From NCBI RefSeq assembly GCF_003590095.1, contig NC_039500.1:4588001-4652000 (forward strand): DNA of 64,000 nucleotides. Reading direction: 5' to 3'. The position numbers and the translations under genes were made by a program. Source of the DNA: Trichoplusia ni (Eukaryota > Arthropoda > Insecta > Lepidoptera > Noctuidae). This document shows positions 36,999-47,475 of this stretch, in pieces. The stretch's first letter is position 1. Every line of letters begins with the position of its first letter. The notes under the pieces are model-generated. The model had not been told where the DNA came from. It did not search any database and saw nothing but the letters and a program-made list of their open reading frames with translations.

Positions 36999-37097
36999 CT
37001 GGCGAGGTCTGGTCAACCCCCTACAACCACAACATCCGTTACTCTTCACCGTTAACCTGATAAGCGACATTCTCCGCGGGCGCGACATTGTTGACAT
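36999..37097 (-). CDS. Candidate first coding exon of an unrecognised gene
   Basis: An ATG opens 33 codons that end exactly at a strong donor, CGCCAG|GTATGT (phase 0). The peptide is basic (10 or so Arg/Lys) and has no acidic residue, as in many mitochondrial presequences, with a CCGC cluster. A GC-rich stretch with a CRE-like TGACGTCAC and a TATATA lies just upstream (37098-37190). No downstream exon could be linked, so this is only a candidate. Confidence 0.3.
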
Positions 37098-37190
37098 GTC
37101 ACCGGCGCACGCGCAGCATGCTAACGAAAGCCGCAGCAGGAAGTGACGTCACGCACGGGTTACGTTCAGAAGACGCGTATATAGATTATG
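37098..37190 (-). promoter_or_regulatory. Candidate promoter with CRE-like site
   Basis: On the minus strand, CTATATACGCGTC is followed by CGTGACGTCACTTCC and a GC-rich stretch leading into the ATG at 37097. The core-promoter role is inferred from composition and position only. Confidence 0.3.
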
Positions 37191-37545
37191 TCACCGAGAC
37201 GCGGATTTATTACATCGATTCCTAATTTATTATGTTTTGATTTTATATATGTATGTCATTATCATATGTTACGTATGCTTGGTTTATTGAACTCCTTTTC
37301 TATTAGATCATATTATAATATTATATCATTTCATCTTTGTGACTCTCTTAATTTTGTAGAGTCCCTAAAATAAATTAAGTCGAAGCTATGAACACCTAAA
37401 CAGGTTATGAAAACAATAATCTTTAATATCTTTTAGCGACTGGATCAGATGACCCTATGCTATTCTAGGCTATATCTTGACCAGTCTCAACAAGTTTCGA
37501 TCATAACTCTTGCACTTTATCGACTCCTGCGCAGACGAACATCGA

Positions 37546-37608
37546 TCAATCGGCGTACACTTTGATGATGACGCCGCACCCGAACACACCAGAACACTTG
37601 GACTGCAT
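37546..37608 (-). CDS. Candidate small ORF or terminal exon (20 codons)
   Basis: The ORF reads ATGCAG...GCCGATTGA on the minus strand. 14 of its 19 non-initiator codons end in G or C although its surroundings are AT-rich. The TGCAG at the start could also be a splice acceptor, making this a last exon. It is not recognised. Confidence 0.2.
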   Translation of the reverse strand: MQSKCSGVFGCGVIIKVYAD

Positions 37609-37619
37609 ACCAAATATAA

Positions 37620-39690
37620 CAGATGTTGTTAATATTCTAAATAGCCCATATCGATACAAATCGATTTCTTATCGAGTTACATAATGCAGTGAGTTTGAAA
37701 AGGAAAACTTCAAACAAAGAAGTATTTTAAAAGTAAGCAGGTTAAAGTAGAGCCTTTGTGTGATTGGAAAGATACTAAAGTTCATTACCAGACAAAGACA
37801 GGTCAAAGACTATATCATGACCCGAAAAATGTCTTTATTTTATGACTTGCTCTTTTTTTATTACCTAACTTTTGTGACGAATATTTGACACTTAGCTTAT
37901 TCAAAAAAAGCAATACATTCATAAAATATTCATTATATATACCTGTATGAAGATAATACAGAATTAATATCAATTTACTTTGTATATCAATTCTCAGATC
38001 AACATCTGTAGATTTTATACAATTTTTACACCATTTATTACCTTCTCTATATTGGATAGTCGAACATATTTAATATTTAATTAGCATATTAGTAAGAGGC
38101 TTGATAATGAATTAATTTATGTTCGCCGAAATAGATTAAAAGAACGCGCAGTTTTCGAAGGTAATCAAATTCAATGGCAATAAAAAGTCAACTCAAGGAT
38201 AATAAGATTAACAATAAGTATTACCGGGGAATAACCAGGATCACTTAGTAACAGACTTAATAAGTTCTTCGTTCATAAAAAAATGCAAGAATGATGAACA
38301 TCGATTTGTTAGTTCAGTAAATGTATTTATTCGTTGAGTCCGTAAACAAAGAACTCCGAAAAACATAGTTTGTCTTATTAAAGTGAAAATCTTTATCATA
38401 TTTGATACTCTACTTTTGTTTTTACTGTTTTAACAATTTAAATTTAAGAATTTTACCCGTAAATCAAAGATTTACGGGTAAAATTCTTATTAACAAAAAA
38501 AAAAAAAATCTTATTAATAAATCTTATTAACAAGTTGTACTCGTCACAAAAATATTACGTCACATTTATACAAATGTAAATTATTGGTTAATCTTAAGGG
38601 TAGATATCGGTACGTATATTATAAAATCCTACCTTATACCAGCTACCGTCCACTTCGTTCAGATTCCCGTGAGGTACTGTCAGGTCCTGCTGTAAGTCAT
38701 ATAAATACTCTGTGGAGCTATATCTAGCAAGCGCATATCTCTGTCAACCAAGCGTTACATTGATACTGCTCCGCGGTCGACTTATAAATGAAGTCATTGT
38801 CACTTCATTATGTATTAATTAAGGACATTTTAGTAATCACATTTGTGTATCAGATTCGATAGCTTGTGATTCGTTTTTCTTTTCATTCGCTCGCTGTTGT
38901 GGTTATAATACAGTGCTATAAGGAAAACCCGTGTTTTAATAGATTAATTGATTATCACTAAAATACGTAGCTGTCTTTTATTTTATTACATAATTTGTTA
39001 ATATCTCGCACAGTAATTTGTGAATAAATAGCATGTCTTTTAAACTTATTAACATAGTTTCATATTATTTTAAAGCATTTAGTCATAGTGTATTTTGCTC
39101 TGATACTACATATTAGTACGTGTCTTGAATCTTCTCATGATTCTCTCTGCGTCCACAGCTCTACTTAATTCTAACCGCATAGAGAATAAAGTGTTCCCAA
39201 TATGTTTACTCCAATACTAGGCAGACCACCCGTGACCATGAAATCACTGCTAAACGAACATTTCAATAAATAACTATGCCAGACAGAAAAACCCCAATCA
39301 ACAATTGTAATGAGTTTATAAATACGTGCATTACCGAAATGGTATTTGCAAACCAAAGCAGTACCTACTTCTATTTCAAGTTCCGCATCTCAACAATTTT
39401 TGGACTAATTTATAGCCATATAAGATATATAATCAAATCAACCCTTTCATCAAGGTAATTGCAAGCAGAGGTCTTCGGAATTTTGAGACTGTTACGCCTA
39501 TTAATTGTAAGAATCGTTGACTCTACCAAGATGTAATCAAGGTCTATTTGCCATGCCAAGCACTAGTAGACTACTATATGGGGCCAATCATTTTAACTTC
39601 ACTTCTAAACCTTATCCACTTTAAATATGAGTGCACTCGACTAGAAGAAAAGACATATAAAAAGAGAATCTCCGTGATTACGTAAATAGA
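37620..39690. other. AT-rich intergenic DNA
   Basis: Contains the perfect hairpin at 38445-38489. No gene is recognised, and the small ORFs look random. Confidence 0.4.
38445..38489. repeat. Perfect 21-bp hairpin
   Basis: The arm 38445-38465 (TAAGAATTTTACCCGTAAATC) is exactly complementary to 38469-38489 around a 3-base AAA loop. An A13-A14 run and two TCTTATTAATAA-like repeats follow. It could be a small foldback element or a miRNA-like hairpin. The very short loop argues against a typical pre-miRNA. Confidence 0.65.
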
Positions 39691-40090
39691 AAAAAAAAAA
39701 TAATTCATCATTATCATCATCCACAGCCTTTATCCTCCCACTGCTGGGCATAGGACTCCCCTTTCTCGTGCCAATTTCTGCGGTCCTGTGCTAGCCTCAT
39801 CCAGACTCGACCCGAGACCTTTAGTATGTCATCGACCCATCTTGCTCCCGGACGACCGACGCTTCTTTTGCCTTGTGTTGGCCACCATTCTGTCACCGCC
39901 TTAGTCCACCTGCCGTCACTTCGTCTGGCCAAGTGGCCTGCCGAGGTCCACTTCAACCTCATTATTGTGTCACCGACGTCTCGAACTTTGATTCGTTTTT
40001 GGATACCCACATTACGGACTCGGTCTTGGAGTTTGATGCCTAGCAATGCGCGCTCCATGGCTCTCTGTGCTACTTTAATAATAATTACTT
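39691..40090 (-). mobile_element. 5'-truncated RTE-type LINE
   Basis: Holds the C-terminus of an RT protein plus a short 3' tail. On the minus strand it ends GGATGATGATAATGATGAAT next to an A/T run, the microsatellite-like tail usual in RTE elements. It is truncated at about 40090. Confidence 0.75.
39717..40058 (-). pseudogene. RTE-type reverse transcriptase C-terminal fragment
   Basis: 113 codons with the blocks MERALLGIKL.DR.RN, LKWTSAGHLARRSDGRW, GKRSVGRPGARWVDDI and W...A.DR..W. These lie downstream of the RT palm in RTE-type insect LINEs. The palm and endonuclease are missing, so this is a dead 5'-truncated copy. The stop at the 3' end is natural for the family. Confidence 0.75.
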
Positions 40091-40354
40091 GAATTAAATC
40101 ACTAGGTATTTGATTACGTCACATTACACAATAAATATCAGCTGTGAGCCCAATCTAGTCCAAAACAAGGCTCGTATTATCGAGCAGACGTGACGGTAAT
40201 ACTAACTCGGTACACGTTATCCATTATAACTATGTATTATGCATAGCAATGACTAGTAAAAACCCGTGAAACATCGATATTTGTAGGCTTTGTTATTTTT
40301 GTCATTAATAGTCTAAAAATCTTAATACGTATTTACTGAAGTCTTTAAATAAAT

Positions 40355-40500
40355 ATCAGCCTCAGGATATTCTACTGCTTGGCACAGGCCTCTTTCCATA
40401 CGGGAAAGGTTTGAGCATTGATCACCACGCTAGCTCACTGCGAGCGATTTCAGATTGTAATATTTCTATTTTTTTTTTCAGTTTTCCCCACGATGATTTC
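40355..40500 (-). mobile_element. LINE 3' fragment (antisense)
   Basis: CTACTGCTTGGCACAGGCCT, CTTTCC.TACGGGAAAGG and GATCACCACGCTAGCTCACT are antisense to the family at 19040-19215, with a T run near the end. Confidence 0.55.
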
Positions 40501-40739
40501 CTGCGTCGTCTGTCATTGGTATACCAAAATACAGATCACTAACCAATATATTTATTACAGCCTTCTCGTAATTAGACGTTTTCTTCATCAACCAGGAACC
40601 AACCGTTTTCTTTAAATAAATATGAATTAAAACGAAAAATAACAGACCTACCCATACAGATACGCAAAACATCTGCCACCTTATGTACATACATGATTTG
40701 GACTGGTTATATTGTTCTATCGACAAAAGAACTCATACA

Positions 40740-41950
40740 CGGGTAAAAAGATAAAGTATCTTGTGGTATTCTGTTAATTAGTGATTTACTTTAATGACTC
40801 AGTCACCCGGTCACCTATTATTTCAAGGCGGTCGTAAGAACCTTTAAACTTTGGCTTAAACTATAAAAAATAAAGATAATCATTGAAATCTAAAGATAAA
40901 CAAATTTAATAATTGATAGTTAATAAAATTATGGTTTGAATATTATGTCAACTGATTGTACTGTCGTTTTCAATTTTTTAAACTAGATGTCGCTAGTTAT
41001 CTATGTAGAGTTACTCATTAATACTTATAAAGGGAAATTGCACCGCGCTATATGCGTCAGTCTGTCGCCAGGTTTTATGTGGTGACGTGATAGTTAAACA
41101 AATACTAAAAATAAAGATGTTAAGACACGCTTGTTATCTTGTTTTTCTTTGTCCTATAGAACCCTCAGCATGGCGAGTCTGACTCTTTACCGATTTTTCC
41201 CCATATTCCTTTCCCAGCAATCAAGCGCGGTCGCATCCTATTCACATATGTCATATCAAAGTCCTTTGCTCCCTAGCTCGTCAATCACGGACTATTAGCC
41301 TAGTAACAACATATTAATTGAATAACTTTATTTAATTATAATTATTTATAATCTCAGGACAACCAACTCTACACACAAGGTTTACAAACAGCTCTGTTGG
41401 GTAAACGAATGTAAAATTTAATGTTTTCAGTCAAGACACAGCGGTTAGCCATAAATCAGGTTTATATAAATATGTAAACAAAGAGTTATGTTGTCTGGAC
41501 GTCGTAAAACCACTAACTACATGCTTACATGACTATCGACCCGGTAGCCCAGTGGCTGTAGAGTCGGCTGCGTCATGGATCAGAGTTCGATGACCAGAGT
41601 ACCAAAATACGCAATACCAGATGACAACTGCAGGATTTGTGTTATTATTGACGAACGGCAGTCGTTTTTTCTAGAAAGCAACTTTATGTAGAGTTTTAGC
41701 AAAAGAGCCTTATAAGATATTTACGAAAAACTTGGATCGTAACGTTGAATGAACTGATGCAGGTTATATCTAACTATAATTATAACTTAAATGTTCCATA
41801 TACACTCGTCAGTAGGTAATGAGGTCTCTATAGGTTTCTGACTGTTGTTAACTTTGTAGCCTTGATAAACTCCTACGCTAACACAACTCCAAGCCTGACC
41901 ACAACCCTCAAGTATGTGATAACATGAAAAACAAACATTGCAACATTGTC
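40740..41950. other. Intergenic DNA with a SINE-like patch
   Basis: No gene is seen. 41535-41650 holds a tRNA-like A box (GTAGCCCAGTGGCTG) and a weak B box (AGAGTTCGATGAC), suggesting a decayed plus-strand SINE. Confidence 0.4.
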
Positions 41951-42182
41951 ATATAAATAAATAAATAAATGCGGACAACATCACATTCATTGTTCTGAAC
42001 CCAAAGTAAGTTGCTGAAGCACTTGTGTTATGGAATTCAGATACAACGAAGGTACCACAAACACCCAGACCCGAGACAATGAAGAAATGTTAATTTTTAC
42101 ATTGACCCGACCGGGGCTCGAACCTGGGACCTCAGAGCTAGCGACACCTTGAAACCGGTGCGTACGCCACTCGACCACGGAT
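41951..42182 (-). mobile_element. Intact tRNA-derived SINE (family 2)
   Basis: On the minus strand the element has TCCGTGGTCGAGTGGCG (A box), then AGGTCCCAGGTTCGAGCCCC (B box region), then the unique body with CGGGTCTGGGTGTTTGTGG, and ends in ATTTATTTATTTATTTAT. It is the uninterrupted counterpart of the SINE split by the LINE at 24848-31017. Confidence 0.85.
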
Positions 42183-42189
42183 CAATCCT

Positions 42190-44605
42190 ACTTACTTTAC
42201 CTACTAACCTATTATGCCGATATTACATAGATATAAAGAACTACCCTTTCCTACTAGACCTTCTAAAATGTATCAGTCTCTACATTTCCTTAGAAAGTGA
42301 AGAAGACTCATGTCCATGGGAAAATTTTGCTCAGGATTAGACTTGAATACATTTTTTTACTTGTAATTTTAGGGTTTCTAAAACAAATGTTTTAAACGGA
42401 ATACTATTATTAAGTCGTAGCTATCTGTCTGTCTTCGTCCTTCTGTCATGAGGCTGTAATTCAGTAAATTATTTTTATTATATTTTATTTTATTATTTTA
42501 TGTTTTTCTGTAGATCACTTAGTCATCCCTCAAGTATTGAACCGAAGTACACGTGACCGAACATCTCTATCTTAACAAAATGTCATTGAGAGCTACAAAT
42601 ACCAATCCTTAACATTTATCTTAATAGCAATTTAATTAAAAATAAATGATAAACGGTCTCTTGTGTAAATCTGAATGCTTCGTATAATAGCCGTGCTGTG
42701 GATGACTGAATGCACTCGTTATGCAAATTCAATATGCTGTGATAGCGTTATCAATCAATAAACTCTGCAGCCATGATGGATACAATGAAATGGCTCATAA
42801 TAGCTAAGAACAGATTCCTTATTTATACGTTTTGGAAAAGTTTAAGGTGCAGTATTCATGTAGCCTACCTTAAATAAAACTGGTCAAGTTTGAGTCGCAC
42901 TCTCACCGAGGGTTCTGTACAATACGTTAAGGATAAGTGTGTGACAAATTATTTGTAGGTACCAGTTGTGGTGTTTGTTTGTCACGCAACAACGAATGTA
43001 TGACCGTTGCTTAACCTCGATTTTTATTTTAGTATATTTTTATGACTGCAACAGAAAGACAACATAGGTGAATTCCAACTATCCGATTCACGAGGTATAG
43101 GCTGGTAACGTACAGGCGGACGGACAGCGGAGTCTCGGTAACAGGGTTCGGAACTCTAACGAGAAAATAACACACGCATTTGTGAAAGCAAGATACTGCT
43201 CTACCGCATGTAGAGCGACATCTTTCTCCCACAAATACAACGTGCCTGTTCAGGGGTAACGGTAAACCCTAGTTTCTTTTTATCTTCATGGATAACGATT
43301 GTTTTCGACTATTGTTAAGTCATATTAGTTTATTAATATCTGTGAGTATCTACCGATTATCTATTTGTAAAGGTATTCAATAATCTCTGTTTGCGAATCA
43401 GGTGATATTGTGTTTTTTTTTCAATTACGCAAAAATTCAGAATGACTAGAATTACCTACAAGTGATTATTGAATTAATTAAAACAGTTTATCTGTTGTTT
43501 GTTATTCATATTGTAATAGGTACTCTTTGTATAATCTGCATGTTTTAATTACTTTCTTGTTATGAGTTATTGGGTTAACGTACCTGTTGATAATATTTTG
43601 TAACGATGCAGTTTTGCATCAAAAACAATGTAAAATGAGTTAAAATTGGAAATTATATGTTATTTTTTACCCAGTTAATTACTGAAATTAAAAGGTCAAC
43701 ACTTCTAAAATAAAATAATATTAAATTATACCTACATGTACATACCCACCATTATGGTTTGACACACCAACTCCTGAACGCATTTTAAATCCAACAGGCA
43801 TTTCCTTAAACTATACACAAACACTAAAAAAGCACCAATACACTTTCGTAAACATTGCACATTATGATACTAATTAAAAACATCACTGCTTTTCAAAATA
43901 ATATTAGAATAGATCATTAGAAAAATTTAGATTTATTCATTGAAGTGTTCATCACAATATTAACGCACTTTCATAGTTATTTAAAAACTATTAAGTATTA
44001 TAATTATGTGCTAACAATCCAACTAGACGGAGACGGATCACCGCTTTCAAAGTTATCTATAAGAAGTGCGCGTGCGCATACAGCTTGGTGCGAGCCGCGA
44101 GGGACTCCGCCGTGTGCAAATGTTGACGGTGCACGCAGCACCTCTTAGTAAAGACCTGAGAAACTGGTTTAGGATAGTTCCAATATATTGGGATAAAATA
44201 TAATTTTATTTTTATCATAGTGTAGAACCTATTGTCAGGCAAAGCTCATAGGGCTAGATAAAGCTTTTTCTCAACTTTTAAGAGAAATAATCAAAGCAGG
44301 CTTACCAACGACTAATTATTCTAATATCTATTATTTATTCGGTTAAATAATTTTAATAATGAACTGGGACTGCAACCAACGTCATCTAAAATTAATATCG
44401 AGTCAAATAAGTGTTTAAAGTTTCAGCGATCTTTTTTCGTCATTTAAGGTAACATAGAATCTACACCCTCAACTAATATACATGCTATCATTACAAAATT
44501 CATTTAAGATATTCTGTAAGCACTAACTCTATACAACATTCCTCCAAGTACATCAGTTTAGATAATAGGTTAGATCAGTTGTTAGCCAGCTTCGTGGTCT
44601 GAGTA
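42190..44605. other. AT-rich intergenic DNA
   Basis: No recognisable gene or repeat boundaries. A GC-rich patch at 44065-44140 (GTGCGCGTGCGCATACAGC) is the only departure from the AT-rich background. Confidence 0.35.
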
Positions 44606-44609
44606 TGTT

Positions 44610-44754
44610 CTAAGTCACGACCGAGGGCAGCGACCTCCGCCTATCAGATAGATGCAGATAGTACAACACGGCGAGGACTGTCGAGTGCAGGCACTCCCGG
44701 TGAGGACCCTCTTCACAGGACTGTAGTAGCTCGTGTAATGTTGTGTTTACTCCA
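44610..44754 (-). CDS. Candidate terminal coding exon of an unrecognised gene
   Basis: On the minus strand an acceptor TATTTTGCAG (44765-44755) leads into 48 codons, the first of them split, ending at TAG (44612-44610). The coding part favours G/C at third positions and is Leu/Ser rich, with no recognisable domain. The acceptor and the first 4 exon bases recur at 51111-51108, where the sequence then diverges. The gene would extend upstream through the 2.5-kb repeat. Confidence 0.3.
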
Positions 44755-47256
44755 CTGCAAAATATACGACAATCTTGAAAGATTGCATGCACGACATACA
44801 GCGTGCACAACAGCGTCCATATCTGTAGACAACACTAAGTCAGGATAATCCTATCGGTAGTCTGTTAGGTACCTAGACAACTTAACCTCTAAAAATCATT
44901 CTGAATTCTCAACAATCACGTCAACGTGATTACAATTGGCATTACTGAAGAAGATTAACATTCGATAGTGACGCGGGTGCAGGTTGCCGTGGCGACCGGC
45001 GCCCGCGCACCTAAACTACTCTATCAATGATAATAATTGATATTAAAGCTGCTGATAAAGAATTTGAGTGGTGCCGCGTGCAACGTATTTAAGGAGATGC
45101 GCTATTGTTCCAAAAAAAGGCTGGCTGAAAAGTCTGTGGAAATAGCTTAGGAAAGACGAGATATTAGAGTAGTTTGAAAGCACTGACTTGATTATAAAGT
45201 AAGAAAGTTTTTTACTGAACATTAATTTAAGTAACACCATAAATCAATGTTTTAACATTAAGGCACACTCAAATTTTAGTAACTCGTTTTTTCCCCGTTG
45301 TAATTTAACAAACTATTACCGAAAAAAAATTGTGTAGGTAAGTCAACGAAACTAAGCGCCGTTAAGTAGATCTAAATCGTTTTAAGAAATGGTAACTAAA
45401 GTTCCCCAAACAAAAGTTTCATAACTTCTGAAAACTATCCAAATATCTTCTCCTTAAGTGTTGTTCACCCGGCACTAAATTGTTTAGTGCCGTGCGCAAA
45501 AAGGCTTTTGGTAAATAATTGTAATCAACAGCAATGATAGCACCAGATCGTTGGTCACTCGCAGTCGAGTCACAGGTACAGTGGCGGCCGCGTGGATACC
45601 ACCGATAACTAACCTTGCACAATCATATCGAAAATACACCAAATTAACTTATAATTATTGTGAAATAATTAAATCTCTCCAAAACAACATTTTGGTACTG
45701 CCAATGACATCTATCGTCGAGTAGGAATGACTCGCCATTGTTACGAATGCATGAGTCATATGACTTCTACCACTTGATACTAGATGGCGTCGTCCGCCGA
45801 CTAAACTGAACCAACTACGAAATTTTACACGTATGCTGTTTAATATTAGTAGATAGGTATATGTATTAATATTGATAAAATTAATTCATAAAACCGACTT
45901 ACAAAATTTTTACTCTTCTAATTATAGTAAATGTTATCTAGGTCGAAATTATTATTTTTGTCAGATTTGTCAAAACATTTAATTGTTGTATATTATCTTA
46001 ACATCTAACTTTCATAAAATAAACTTCACTAAACTTTTTTTAAACTTTAATATTTTTTATTTGTAAATAATTATTTGATTATTTCTAATCGTGTTTATCA
46101 TAGTCATTTAACACGTTTAAGCTAGGCTGGTGCAGCAAAACGAGATTTGTTAGTATCTAGGTATGAGTATCGCATAACTAGATTTGGAAATATTATTTTT
46201 ACTGTTGTAAACAGTGTAAGAACTCTTCTAAAATGATAAGTTTCTAAGTTCATGCTATATAAGTACGCATGCCCTCCGAATATTAACACCTTGTAATTAC
46301 ACGTAGATACAAAGATCTTAAGCATATCTTCAAGGTTCTTTCAAAATCTTGTCCACAATATCTGCAAGAATTCTAGAAAAAAATAAATTAAATCCATTTT
46401 AAGTAGTCTGCAGTTTGCAGTAAGGATTAAGAACCGAGATATGCATGCACATTATATGAACCGTTCATGCGTAGAGGCGTGATTGAATTAACAAACATGG
46501 CCAAAAACTGGAGTAAAAACTGGGGTTATTATGAATAGTAGGGAGATCGTTTGACCTCTAGGCGCCACCGACAGTGGCCGACGTCGGGGGCGTGTCGTGT
46601 CACGCCGCATCGCGTTACAAAGTGCCGCTATGCGCTTGACAAGCATCTGACAATCCGACACGCTTAGACCCATAGAAAAAAATTTAGAAAATATACCAAT
46701 ATGTTTTGTATAGAAATAATATTTGTGTATTAGAACGCCGCAAAATATCTACAAACTGTTTCAGTCACCGCAATAGTTTTAGATCGTAAGAAATTTGTAA
46801 ATTGAAATTACTCTGCGGACTAGACTAGCACCTACATATACTTATTATATCTGCATTAGCGTTTTGCATATGTATATTATATCTGCATTATGCCATAGCG
46901 TTTAGTTGCTTGAGATGAGCTTGAAAGTCATCTTATAATTTAGCCAACCTAATATGTGCTCATACATGCAATAAAGGTAGAAGTAAAATGGCTTCACGTA
47001 TGCAAAATATGATTCGCATAGTGTACTTACGCAAGGCTAGTTAGGATTCTTGCACTTTTAAAGTAATGTGGAAAACTACTTTTTTCAATATTTTCCATTA
47101 TATTATTCATCCATGTCCAATTAGAATACTTATAGGTGTAAATCCTTTTCAATTAGAACATTTCTAATAATATGAATTGTCAGATATTTAAGCCTGTCGC
47201 GTCTTTAGTTAATCGTTAATTAAAATTGTAATTAATTTAATTTTATATTTTATAAG
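44751..47256. repeat. 2.5-kb direct repeat, copy A
   Basis: Nearly identical to 51108-53606. The differences I can see (an 8-base indel near 44802, two substitutions and single-base indels in short runs) all fall in the first 1 kb or less; the rest looks identical. The repeat includes a hairpin (45470-45492), an X-box-like GTTGCCGTGGCGAC near 44975 and a small ORF (45419-45622) with no domain. Its right end abuts the LTR of the gypsy element. Confidence 0.95.
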
Positions 47257-47377
47257 TGATAAATAATAGACGTTTGCATAGTTCAAGCTTCTATTTTCAA
47301 TTGCCGCCATTCCAAATCTGGCGCGTCGCTCCTCACTTAACCACAGACAACACAAATATTTATAATCATATGTAACA
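47257..47377 (-). repeat. 3' LTR of the gypsy element (121 bp)
   Basis: On the minus strand it begins TGTTACATATGATTATAAAT directly after the purine tract and ends ATTATTTATCA, giving TG...CA termini. ATAAG next to it (47252-47256) is the candidate target duplication. The 5' LTR is not visible. Confidence 0.75.
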
Positions 47378-47475
47378 CCTCCACCCTTAATTATTACAGA
47401 TAAACTTACTTACTAAATTATATTAAACAACATATCAATAATAATCTTAACAATCTTATAATATATTTTCTTACT

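Noticed and set aside
45419..45622. 67-codon minus ORF present in both repeat copies
   Set aside because: No domain or splice support. Its recurrence only reflects the duplication.
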